The notes beneath the pieces are model-generated. The model saw only the letters and a list, made by a program, of their open reading frames with translations. It searched no databases and was not told the DNA's origin. From Bugulina stolonifera (taxonomy: Eukaryota > Bryozoa > Gymnolaemata > Cheilostomatida > Bugulidae), in the NCBI GenBank assembly GCA_935421135.1, contig OW285197.1, positions 8,410,723 through 8,474,722 on the forward strand: a DNA stretch of 64,000 bases, written 5' to 3'. Positions 50,088-62,116 of the stretch are shown in pieces (positions within the stretch are counted from its first letter, which is position 1; each line of letters starts with the position of its first letter). The translations under genes were made by a program, and so were the position numbers.

Positions 50088-53000
50088 CTTTGGTTAAATC
50101 TTTAGTTGGTTCAAATACCTCTAAATCAGAGGCACGGCAGTCTTTAACCAGAATGAGTATTTACTTGTGTCCATCATGGTTGCCCACTCGTAGGTTACCA
50201 GACACGTCACACATAGATGCAGTATCATTATAGACAAAGCCAGCACAGGATTGGTTAACTGAACAGGCAACGGAGCAGGCCTTCACAGAATGTGATTCAG
50301 TGGTAACAGATTCAAGAAACTCAGTCCCTCTGACCTGTGTGTAAGCGGAACCTGATATAAAAGTATAGTGAAACTAGTAGAGTAACATCTTTGGCATACA
50401 TAATATTGTATAAAACATAGATAATGATATGGTGAATCCGCGCAAATACAAACATTAGATTAAATGCACTTTTATTACAAATGATTATCATCGACATTGA
50501 GATGACTGTCATCAGTTTTCATGTGACCTATTACCTGTGCTAAATAGAAATATAAGTTCACATGACACGGCACATATATGTTTAGAATGTACTGCTTCAT
50601 TACATTATGATTTTGTTATTATTGCTGTTAGTGGTTTGGCATCACCATCTTCACAGAAAATTTCCAGGCGTATGACCTGAATGCGATGTATGTACACTAC
50701 GTATGTGCTCATGGGAAGAGCGACAAACTTACCTCCAACCTTCTCAAAGTAGGTCAAGTCACTATCGCCACTTTCAGAAACTTCTATAGTATCACTGTAC
50801 AGATGACACGTTTTATTTACAGAGTTGTAGATTCCAGACAGACATTTCTCATTGGCAGAGTCACACAGGGACATACAGTTGATAGATCTTCTAATACCTA
50901 CACAAAATCAAGAATTGTGACTATCACGCTGTTACAGAAATATCTCACACTGCAAGATGTACTAAATATAGTTGGTGAATTATTTTCACACCAGCAAGTG
51001 ATTTGGAAACAAAATGTCATTCCACATTTGAACCCCAAGGTTTGTGGGCTACTCAGACATCTCTTTTAAGAAGGTACAGCAAATCTAACACAGAGCAAGC
51101 AAGAGGGCAGACGTGACTGTAGGATGATGTAATGGTCACAGACCATGTGCCTCTGTAACTCATACAAATTTCGTACTTCTGAGGTCTGTTAAATAAGATG
51201 GCCAAGTGGTTTGACAGTAACTAAATAGACAAAAGTACTACAAATACATCTACATACACGTACATGTATTTCTGGCATGCATTTACTTACCAGTGCTAGT
51301 TTGGCTGATGACCATTGGCTCTACTGGGGTCACCACAACATCTACTCTCTCTTTATTATTATAAAATGACTCCTCTTTACAAGTAGAACCTTCCAATGCA
51401 AACACTTGATGATGTGAGCATATGTACATGTACATACATAAGAAAGCTATCAGACTATTTGCAAAACGAAACCTGTTTAACGCTGTCATATTTTGCTGCA
51501 GAATACCACATTTAAAATATGTAACTGTCCAACATGGGTGCTTTGCTATCTCTGAGAATAACGATGAGTGTTCTACATGTACTAATTATTCAATTTTTGC
51601 AACGTTCTTGCATACATGCATAGCTGAGTAACACATTCAGTGGTGTAACAACTTTGTTTTGTTGAAGGGGCAAACAACATTTGGCTGATATGTACAAGTC
51701 TTGGATGTAACAAGGGTGATCTTAGATGAAATTATATCAAAACCAGAGACATTTGAGTCTTCTTGTAAAAATATAGGTTCTTGAATGAACGGTGTTTTAT
51801 AAGAGGCAAATACACCCCTTCTCCCATTCTCCCATGGTTGCTACATCTTTGCAAATATGTGTTTGTTACATTAATAAATTGCTTTCACATGGGTTAATTG
51901 TTGATCGATAGTAACCATTTGCTTTACGTGTATTTATTTTTGCTAGCTTGCTTCAAGCATAATGCATTTATTATGTTTATTTGGAGCTTGGAGTATAAGG
52001 CACAGGGTTACTTGATTTATGACTTGTACTAAGCAGTAAAATATCCAAACCAAGAGTTGAGTAAGAGTGTACATCATATTCAATGGATAAAAAAGTTTCT
52101 TAGTGTCATATCATTAAATGAAGCATGCCTAAAGTAAAGTAAGAGGAAAATATATCAATGTAGTAAATTATGAGTCAGTCAACTAGTGCCAAACTGCTAG
52201 CCTCAGAGCAGAGTGACAGTGGAAGTTAAAACGGGCCAGTTAAATTTATTACTGCCTAATGTCATGTGGTTATGGTTTTATGCGTTGTCATATACATTAG
52301 TAAAGAATAAAATACAACATGTTTTGTACACACGCAGCTAAAACGCATATCGAACACTGGCCTAGATCGCATGACAAATTGACTCAAAACTTATGAAAAT
52401 TTCATCAACTCTGTGTTTTTAAATTACTAACAGCAAACTTTTGCAAAATTGCATGTTTGTTACATGACGTAATAAATTGTTGACTTTGCGAAATGTTAAA
52501 CAAGTGATGTTTGGTTCCAGCTATTTGCAGACAATTTGCCAGGTTGCTAACAGTTGCATCTAATGTTTACGATAATTAAATCAAACCATTAAATGAAAAA
52601 AATCACTTTGCTATTTGATTGATAGATTATTAATATATTCTGCTAGACAAAAAATGGATGGAAATTGCATGGTTATGTTGATTAATATAATCTACCAAAA
52701 ACCAGTACTACACGTATGGCAAAGATCTCATTATGATTCCAAAGGCACCAGGAGAATAAAACAAATCAACCACCAATGTGTTGGATCCACCCTAAACCAC
52801 AAGTTCAAGTCAATATGAAGCTAAATATTTTTACATAGTACTTTCCTCAAGAGCTTAATCATCCATGCAGTGACTAACAACAGTGTTGTCATCTCTTTGT
52901 AGTATGAGTTTTGAAAATCAGTTAAATTGTTGGTCCACTTGGAAATCTGTTCCTCTGTAACAAGTGTCGACAAATTTATACTAGCTGTGATGTCCTTGCC

Positions 53001-53474
53001 TCACTTTACAGCAATAATCTCACATACATTCGCATGACTGTAGACAACATTTTGCTGAAAGTATACATATAAAGTAGGCATAATATTTAGATATTACAAG
53101 TTTAAACTAGACAAGCAGCACAGCAATATGCAGCGATAGTAATTAAATTTGTTTGGTTTATTCAGCTTTATCAGAATACTGCTGCAAATTTGTGGAAATC
53201 GCATAATCGTTTAACAAGAATTTTAATTTTCACGTAACCAAGTATTTTTTTGTGGAAACAACTTTCAGTTGTGCATTGTTTGACTAAAATAGGTTTTGTT
53301 ACGTTTGATACTGAATGCTTTTAAGCTAAAATTAATTTAAAAAGTATTTCGCATATTTAGTGGCTAAAATACCGTGAGAACTAATTTATTTAGGCTATTT
53401 TTACTACCATGCAGTATCAAATAAGTCTCCTAACATCAATTATTTACTGATTGGGGTTTATCATGAGTTTACAG
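49898..53474. repeat. Array duplication, C copy
   Basis: Direct repeat of 58257-62116, about 8.4 kb away. It includes part of intron 3, exons 1-3 and about 2 kb of upstream sequence. It starts at GAAAACTCTATATTTATAGC and ends after TTATTTACTGAT. It lacks the SINE present in the D copy. Confidence 0.88.
50088..51489 (-). pseudogene. Gene C: truncated family member with nonsense codon
   Basis: Exons 51489-51291, 50897-50733 and 50351-50088 align with gene D exons 1-3, with intact phase-1 splice sites and the same lengths for exons 2-3. In exon 3 the codon for Gln in GHKQ is changed from CAA to TAA (50161-50163), which cuts PAN 2 before its last cysteine. No exon 4 or 5 follows, because the duplication that made this copy ended inside intron 3. 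A transcript could at most give a secreted protein of about 190 aa: signal peptide, PAN 1 and most of PAN 2. I call it a pseudogene; a short secreted isoform cannot be excluded. Confidence 0.8.
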
Positions 53475-53827
53475 CACAAGTAGTGGCAAGCTAAAGGCTT
53501 CATACAAGCTACCTACTGTTTGTGCCTGGCACTGAAAACACAATATACATGTATATGAAAATATGATTATGTAGATGGATGTTAAAGAGCAAATCATTGG
53601 ATGAATTTCTAGGCACGTCAAAATATCGGAGTCTGCTAACTTTAAATACAAAATACGTAATAACAAATTAGCTAACTTGTTTTCAGATGCAGACTCAAAA
53701 AACGAATGTAAGAAAAACAGAATTTCATATCGCTGTATATCTATCTGCTTCCGAAAATAGATTCACATACAGTATCATTATACCGGCATGCATGTAATTA
53801 CGTGTGCATACCAAATTGTTTACTTAC
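51490..53827. other. Upstream sequence of gene C, no gene seen
   Basis: Duplicated with the sequence upstream of gene D, up to 53474. It does not contain the CCAAT-type block of genes A, B and E. Instead a different conserved upstream sequence (AACTGTCCAACATGGGTGCT) is shared only with gene D. Confidence 0.5.
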
Positions 53828-54011
53828 CTATGCTTGTTTGACTGATAACTTTTGGATCTACTGGAATTGCTCGCACTCTATATTTTTTAATGGCATAAAA
53901 TGTCTCCTTTTGACACGTAGAATTTTCCAGTGCATAGACTGAGTGATGTAGGAATACATATAAGAAGACGGTCAGATAAATTGCAAAACAAAACCTGTTT
54001 AGTGCGTCCAT
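53828..54011 (-). CDS. Exon E: lone first exon (signal peptide)
   Basis: 184 nt from ATG (54011) to a consensus donor (ATAG then GTAAGT), leaving in phase 1. It encodes MDALNRFCFAIYLTVFLYVF and then LHHSVYALENSTC...VISQTSI, clearly exon 1 of the family, with a signal peptide. No PAN exon follows before gene C exon 1 at 51489. It may be the remnant of a deleted gene. Because every family intron is phase 1, it could also splice in frame to gene C exon 2 (50897) as an alternative first exon. It has its own well-conserved upstream block. Confidence 0.6.
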
Positions 54012-54195
54012 ATTTCATTTCAATCATGCGACCGTTAAGTAAGCGACTTTCAAGTGTGGATGTCAAACTATGTCTGAGGACATCAATGTATGTTCTATTG
54101 GTTGTTTACGCAGGTATAATACCATGTCATACGTGTATAACTGAATCGACCAATCAGGGTCGGAGCATCTATCTTTGGTTTAGGGGCAAATAGTG
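54012..54195 (-). promoter_or_regulatory. Exon E upstream block with inverted CCAAT box
   Basis: Closely similar to the block upstream of gene A: CTTTCAAGTGTGGATGTCAA, TATAACTGAATCGACCAATC and TCTTTGGTTTAGGGGCAAAT. Conservation suggests that a promoter is retained even though the rest of the gene is missing. Confidence 0.5.
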
Positions 54196-56492
54196 TAATG
54201 GTCATGTATAACTCTGATCTACCCTCCCGACTACATGACACTAATTATATACACTTACTTTCCATTATGCTTGATTGTACCAATTGTCCATGTAGTACAT
54301 GTAGAATGTTACTTATATACCTCTCATGTGCATTACTGGGCAATTATGTCCATTTTATATCCATGTAAAGCAATCCGACCTCTCAGAATTGCCTGATATT
54401 GGTTTTGCATAATTATGATCTAGATGGTTTTAGGCATGTTTTGTCGAATTCGACCTATTTTAGGTCGGCCATCGGGCTTCCGGCCACCATATTGAGACAA
54501 AAATTCTCTTGAATTAAATTCTAGGAAAAGTAAAGGCCTACCTTGTATCCTGTAGTTCCTACGACCCTGCAAATACGTGTTTGATACAACAACAAAATAT
54601 ACAATTCCTGTCCCATGAGACCAATCTATCAAATGAATCACTTTCTACCTGTATTTATTATTCAATTACTTGCTTTCATAAGTGCATGTTGGCGTGCGTG
54701 TTTATGTGTCGGTATTCTTGTTTCATACAGTTTCTTCTCTGCTGTGAAATATTGTCATCAGTATTTAATAAGAATATCCTTCAATTGAATTTATAATCTG
54801 AATTATTGCTTGTCGAAAAAATTAGTTGCTCACAATTGAGAATTCAGTGTTACGTGATCGTTTAAATTACGCATTGCTTGGTTGAGACAGGCCATGTTAG
54901 CTTTATACAGAATTCTTTAAATGATGAATTATTTGGCAGCTAGAACACTGCGCGTGACAACTGTTTAATTTGTGCTAGTTTTACTGCCATGTCGCTTCAC
55001 AACAGTCCCCAAGCATCGATAATTTATTCATTTAGTTTTAGCGAGATTCTTTGCATTGACTTTTACAGAACCTAGCATCTATGGTATGTTATTTGATCTA
55101 GTGTACAATGTACACATGTGTATACACTATTCATATAAATACGTATCGCATATCATGAAAACTGAACTAATAATTTTACAGAACTGTTAGCACACATGTA
55201 CAAGTGTTCAATTTGCTATTTATTAAATTTACACAAGGTGGCTTTATAATATTAGTTAAAAATGCTTCCATTTTGTAAGGACATTCATTAGTCATAAATT
55301 GCGTTATCTTTATGCAACTTAGTCTATCCAACCAAAAGCATGTTTTTTACAAAATCTCATAGTCATTAATCTAGAAGAAAATAGTTGTCTGTGCTGCGTC
55401 ATCATAAGGTTAAAGGGAGACTGTGGATTGTGTTGAATTATTGTTCAACTCATTCAGTAGCAACTAGCAATCTTTGTATACCATATTTTGTTGCCATAGC
55501 TGGGAGTGTATGTTGCTATATTATCGAATTCTATTTACCTGGTACAACTAATAACGCCAATAGATACACTGATAGGTACGCACACAATGAGGTCTATTCA
55601 TCACTAGAGAACTGCAGGTTCAAAGGTATAAATTATTAAAATACTTCCACTATGAAACTATGATTAATTGGGAGATGAAATTCTCAGTATCACATTGCTA
55701 ATTTATTGATTTTCGTCAGCTGTTTACTAAAACAATTACCAACCTCTCCATGTTTGAAATTGTTGGTATGGAGGTACACTTGAGATCACATCATAATCAT
55801 CACCCTGAATTGTGTTAATTCAAAAATTAAATTTGCAATCATGTTAGGATTATTTAAACTCTATCAAAACTCGATGTATTAATCATGGCAACTTGTATAT
55901 CAAATGTATTGAAGCATTCTTCCTCCAAACTTTTAACTTCATGTGCCGCTTTATTCCAAGTGTTTATTATTTGCTATTATTTTATGAAATGAGAAATTTT
56001 TGAAATTTTTAAAATCTACATGACTGTACATGTACATTTTATTTCCAGTTCATTTCAGTACGAGTGAAACAGCGAAACATCTAATACATGACATGATTGT
56101 GTTGACCCGCACACAAAACATAAAACTTTTCTTACAGTATTAGTTTCAATAATAGGATATAAAGTGGTAAGCTGTGTACATGTACATGTACATGTATAAT
56201 ATGTAAATGCTATTGGACAATGCTTTATTTGGCAGCTCGAAAAACACTCTGAATGCTTTTACGTCTACAAACGCGTGTATACTGGAGATGGTGTGTACTG
56301 TCAACTGTGTGAGTGAAATTGGTTATACAACAGAAAATCACACTGAATAGACTTTAGATAAGGAAGGCTCTCTATTTACATATTCAACTAAAGCAATGAT
56401 TACACCTATGTCAGAATTAATTTCTTCATTGACAAACCAGAGTATGGGTTGGACTATGACAAGACCTAGAAGATGTGTTTTTAAGATGACCA
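54196..56492. other. Intergenic, no gene seen
   Basis: Downstream flank of gene D and upstream of exon E. The part at 54830-55060 is a diverged copy of the older upstream repeat (compare 53160-53474). The open frame at 55385-55639 has no family resemblance and no support. Confidence 0.5.
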
Positions 56493-59400
56493 TTAATTGG
56501 TTGGTTTCAATCCATGTATCTCCATCTCATAGATGTTGAAGTAGTCATTAATCTCTACAGCTGTAACCCTCACATATCTACCGTACATTCTAGTGTGACA
56601 AGTAACCAGAAACTGATCCGCTGGTGGTTGTCCAGGAAGGTAGTTACAGATCTCATCTTCTGGAGGATCATCAAAATTAGCATCACTTTCACCAACTGTC
56701 ACTCTTACATTAGCCAGTCTGTCATTATATACTGAAAAATAACAAATCACATGTTTAGCATAGGGCATTGTGAATTTCCATTGAGAATGATTAAAAATCT
56801 GCATCCGATCTACAGTGTTTATTAAAGAAGAAAATACATTAAAAGCTGAACACTAATGCAGAGCAACTACATTGTACTTCCTGTTTAATAATCTCCATTC
56901 AGGATTATTGTGGCTCTATTAGTTAGGTTTATATGGAAAAGTAGGATGCAGCTATACTTTCTGTGTGCCAAATCTCTGATATCCAGTGAGTTCATTTTTC
57001 AATATGACAACGATTGAAAGTATTGCACGACTCGTCAATATACATGTGCATGTACTATTGCATGTACATTTCATTGATGGTTACACATACATAATTTTGC
57101 ATTACCTTGGAGACTTTCAGACCTGTCCCATATCTCCACCCCAAGTATGTAGTGGTTGGTGTTCAGGTCAGCCTGGATCCATGGAGAGAGTTCAATCTTT
57201 GTAGCAGCAACACTATCTATATCACCCAAGCCATGAGCTGATGGTAGATATATTCCATCTACTGCATTGGACGCATGGTGGGCATGATCAAATTCACTTG
57301 AAAGTATCACTGTAGCTCCTAAAAGACAGAAATGGTACATATATGAAAAAAAAAACTTTCGATAGGTAATATTTTTAGGTGTCTTAGCAATGGTTGGTTG
57401 ATGGGATCCAAAGAAAAGATAACTTTAAATTTCAGATCCTACAGTGCTGTAGGTCATGAACAGTTGCAACTCGCTGCGTAGGAACAATAGTGTGGCCCAA
57501 ACATTGGGCCAGTCAAGATGTTTAGGTGCTTTCTAGTTTAACATCTCCAATATCCAACTCTGCTTATCCTGTATTACATGTATCTGTATAAGCAAGCAAC
57601 TAATTCAAATCCAGCATAAGTCAAGAGTGACTTTTTGTTCATTTTGTTATGAAGTCACACAAAGCCATACACTCACATCTCACTGGTCGGGGATCTCACA
57701 GCAATAAAAATGGGTTTTGTCTCCAAGTATTTAAAGTCGGTGAAAACACTATATTTCACATTTTTGACTGGGGTTCAAATCCAACTCAGGGGCAAATTGT
57801 TGTCACCGATGTGGAGTTAATTTGCAGAAACAAACCTCTTGCCAGAGAAATGGCACATGTTCTAAATCGTATTCAATAATATCGCTACGTGTAACTCAGG
57901 TAATGCTAAGACTTCTGAAAGCACGTTGGGCATAATTATTCGGATATTGTACAAGCAAACTTTATACGTGTAAATAGAAATCTGCTGCAATAACAATTTA
58001 TGTTATTCAATAAGATAACGGTAGCTATAACGCAAGTTAGGCTGCCTGGTAATAATAATATCTATTGTTAACAAGGGGAAGCCCCTTCAGATCAAACAGT
58101 AGTCACACCTGAACGCATAAGCTGTGTTCGGATATCAAAATCAGTTGTATATTAACTAGTACAGTTTCCGAAAATGACTAATATTTAGTAGGTAGTATTT
58201 TTTCATACTTGCAATTACACGTATTACCTTCATTGGATAAAATGCTAAAGTGACATACTTGAAAACTCTATATTTATAGCATATAAAACTTAATTATTCT
58301 GACGTTGTTTAAGGTGTCGACTTTATTTTGTAACATTTAAAAAAGAGGTAATAAAATGATTTAGCATTGTTGGGACAATTTGTGGATTTGGCATTATATA
58401 CGAATTAAGACTGTGCACTAACACCAAAAAACTCGGTGTATTGGTCAACCTACCTTTGGTTAAATCTTTAGTTGGTTCAAATACCTCTAAATCAGAGGCA
58501 CGGCAGTCTTTAACCAGAATGAGTATTTGCTTGTGTCCATCATGGTTGACCACTCGTAGATGACCAGACATGTCACACATAGATGCAGTATCATTATAGA
58601 CAAAGCCAGCACAGGATTGGTTAACTGAACAGGCAACGGAGCAGGCCTTCACAGAATGTGATTCAGTGGTAACAGATTCAAGAAACTCAGTCCCTCTGAC
58701 CTCTGTGTAAGCGGAACCTGATATAAAAGTATAGTGAAAATAGTAGAGTAACATCTTTGGCATACATAATATTGTATAAAACATAGATAATGATATGGTG
58801 AATCTGCGCAAATACAAACATTAGATTAAATGCACTTTTATTACAAATAATTATCATCGACATTGAGATGACTGTCATCAGTTTTCATGTGACCTATTAC
58901 CTGTACTAAATAGAAATATAAGTTCACATGACACGGCACATATATGCTTAGAATGTACTGCTTCATTACATTATGATTTTGTTATTATTGCTGTTAGTGG
59001 TTTGGCATCACCATTTTCACAGAAAATTTCCAGGCGTATGACCTGAATGCGATGTATGTACACTACGTATGTGTTAATGGGAAGAGCGACAAACTTACCT
59101 CCAACCTTCTCAAAGTAGGTCAAGTCACTATCTCCACTTTCAGTAACTTCTATAGTATCACTGTACAGATGACACGTTTTATTTACAGAGTTGTAGATTC
59201 CAGACAGACATTTCTCATTGATAGAGTCACACAGAGACATACAGTTGATGGATCTTCTAATACCTACACAAAATCAAGAACTGTGACTATCGCACTGTTA
59301 CAGAAATATTTCACACTGCAAGATGTACTAAATATAGTTTGTGTTTTATTTTCACACCAGCAAGTGATTTGGAAACAAAATTTCATTCCACATTTGAACC

Positions 59401-59866
59401 CCAAGGTTTGCGGGCTACTCAAACAACCCTTTTTAGAAGGTACAGCAAATCTACACACTACCTAACGCAGATCAAGCAAGAGGACAGACGTGACTGTAGG
59501 ATGATGTAGTGGTCACAGACCATGTGCCCCTGTAACTCATACAAATTTCGTACTTCTGAGGTTCGTTAAATAAGATGGCCAAGTGACTCGACAGTAGCCA
59601 AATAGACAAAAGTACTACAAATACATCTACATGTACATACACGTACATGTATTTCTGGCATGCATTTACTTACCTGTGCTAGTTTGTCTGAGTACTTTTG
59701 GATCTACTGGAATCACTTGCACTCTTTCTTTAATGTTATAAAATACTTCATTTTTACAAGTGGAATCTTCCAATGCAAACACTTGATGATGTGAGCACAT
59801 GTACATGTACATGTATAAGAAAGCTATCAGACTATTTGCAAAATGAAACCTGTTTAACGCAGTCAT
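56493..59866 (-). CDS. Gene D: secreted PAN-PAN-discoidin protein
   Basis: Five exons join 59866-59674, 59263-59099, 58717-58454, 57318-57106 and 56731-56493 (357 aa; TAA stop). All donors and acceptors are near consensus and all introns are phase 1. Exon 1 is a signal peptide (FANSLIAFLYMYMYMCSHH, cleaved probably after QVFA) plus the first Cys of PAN 1. Exon 2 carries the cysteine core CMSLCDSINEKC, the sequon NKT and the fourth Cys. Exon 3 is PAN 2 (CSVACSVNQSC ... VKDC). Exons 4-5 form an F5/8 type C domain (NAVDGIYLPS, SPWIQADL, VEIWDRSE, ANVRVTVGESD, GRYVRV). The start at 59866 is preferred over the in-frame ATG at 59941 because paralogs begin there. This is the cleanest member of the array and the likely source of pseudogene C. 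A role as an extracellular lectin or recognition protein is inferred. Confidence 0.88.
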
Positions 59867-61223
59867 ATTTTGCTGCAGAATACAACCTTTAAAATATGCA
59901 ACTGTCCAACATGGGTGCTTAGCTATCTCTGAGAATAACACTGAATGTTCTACTAATTAATCTATTTTTTCAACGTTCTGGCATACATGCGTAGTTGAGT
60001 AACACGTTCAGGGGTGTAACAACTTTGTTTTGTTGAAGGGGCAAACAACATTTGGCTGATGTGCAAGTCACGGATGTCACAATGGTGATTTTAGATTAAA
60101 TTATATCAAAACCAGAGACATTTGAGTCTTCTTGTAAAAAATATATGTTTTTGAATGCACGGTGTTTTATAAGAGGCAAATGCACCCCTTCTCCCATTCT
60201 CCCATGGTTGCTACATCTTTGCAAATATGTGTTTGTTACATTAATAAATTGCTTTCCCATGGGTTAATTATTAATAGTAACCATTTGCTTTACGTGTGTT
60301 TATTTTTGCTAGCTTGCTTCAAGCATAATGCAGTCATTATAATTGTTTGAAGTTAGGAGTATAAGATACAAGGATACTTGACTTATGACTTGTACTAAGC
60401 AGAAAAATATTCAAATCACGAGTTGAATAAGAGCATAATATATCATTTTCAAACAAGTTTCTTAGTGTCACATCATTAAATGAAGCATGCCTAAAGTAAA
60501 GTAATATATATCAATTATCAATATCAATATTTCAATTTAGTAAATTATGAGTCAATCAACTAGGGCCAAACTGCTAGCCTCAGAGCAGAGTGACAGTGGA
60601 AGTTAAAAAGGGCCAGTTAAATTTATTACTGCCTAATGTCATGTGGTTATGGTTTTATGCATTGTCATATTATACAATAATAAAGAATGAAATACAACAT
60701 GTTTTGTACACATGCAGCTAAAACGCACACCAAGCGCTGACCTAGATCACATGATAAATTGACGCAAAACTTATGGAAATTTTATCAACTCTGCGTTTTT
60801 TAATTACTAACAGCAAACTTTTGCAAAGTTACATGTTTATTGCATGACGTAATAAATTGTTGACTTTGCGAAATGTTAAACAAGTGATGTTTAGTTCCAG
60901 CTATTTGCAGACAATTTGCCAGGTTGCTAACAGTTTCATCTAATGTTTATGATAATTAAATCAAGCCATTAAATAAAGAAAATAAGTTTGTTATTTGATT
61001 GATAGATTATTAATATATTCTGCAAAACAAAAATAGATAGAAGTTGCATGGTTACGTTGATTAATTTAATCTACCAAAATCCAGTACTACATGTATGGCA
61101 AAGATCTCATTATGATTCCAAAGGCACCAAGAGAATAAAACAAATCAACCACCAATGTGTTGGATCCACCCTCAACCACAAGTTCAAGTCAATATGAAGC
61201 TAAATATTTTCACATAGTACTTT
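59867..61223. other. Upstream sequence of gene D, no gene seen
   Basis: Matches the sequence upstream of gene C. Just before the ATG is CAGCAAAATATG. No further coding signal. Confidence 0.5.
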
Positions 61224-61485
61224 TAGGGGTGTTGGTAGCTGAGTGGTTTAGTGCTAGTCACTCTAGTCTTGCAGCAATGACACAAGTTATCTGCAAGGAC
61301 ATAGGTTCGAGTTCCGCCAAAGACCTGGAGGTTTTCGTCCCAAAAAAAGTTTTCCCTCTGTGCCATATTGAACTATAATAATATCCAGCTCTAGGAGCCA
61401 TGGTGGCCCCTCGACTAGCTCTGCTATTGGGCAGCCACGTTAAAGAATTGTGTTTGGCACCACGGATATTATTATTATTATTATT
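61224..61485 (+). mobile_element. tRNA-derived SINE, family III
   Basis: A-box-like TAGCTGAGTGG near 61237-61247 and B-box-like GGTTCGAGTTCC near 61304, with an (ATT)n tail ending at about 61485. The duplicate at 52845-52855 reads TAGTACTTTCCTCAAGAG without it. The insertion limits are therefore known to within a few bases, and the insertion is younger than the duplication (or was lost from the other copy). Confidence 0.85.
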
Positions 61486-62116
61486 CCTCAAGAGCTTAAC
61501 CATCCATGCTATGACTAACAACAGTGTTGTCATCTCTTTGTAGCATGAGTTTGGAAAATCAGTTAAATTGTTGATCCACTTGGAAATCTGTTCCTCTACA
61601 ACAAGGGTGGACAAATTTATACTAGCTGTGCTGCCCTTGCCTCACTTTACAGCAATAATCTCATAAATTATACATTCGCATGACTGTAGACAACATTTTG
61701 CTGAAAGTATACATGTAAAATAGGCATAATATTTAGATATTGCAAGTGTAAACTAGACAAGCAGCACAGAAATATGCAGCGATAGCAATTAATTTTATTC
61801 GGTTTATTCAGTTTTATCAGAATACTGCTCCAAATTTGTGGAAATCGCATGATCGTTTAACAAGAATTTTAATTTTCACATGACCAAGTATTTTTTGTGC
61901 AAACAACTTTCAGTTGTGCATTGTTTGACTAAAATAGGTTATGTTACCTTTAATACTGAATACTTTTAAGCTATAAATAATTTAAGAAGTATTTTGCATA
62001 TTTAGTAGCTAAAATACCGTGAGAACTAATTAATTTAGGCTATTTTTACTACCATGCGGTACCAAATAAGTCCTTTAACATCAATTATTTACTGATTTAG
62101 GTTGATCATGAGTTTG

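Larger units (their letters stand above)
58257..62116. repeat. Array duplication, D copy
   Basis: Direct repeat of 49898-53474, longer mainly because of the SINE at about 61224-61485 and small indels. It contains gene D exons 1-3 and about 2.2 kb of upstream sequence. Confidence 0.88.

Noticed and set aside
57770..57781. GGGTTCAAATCC, B-box-like, in gene D intron 3
   Set aside because: No A box upstream and no tRNA cloverleaf.
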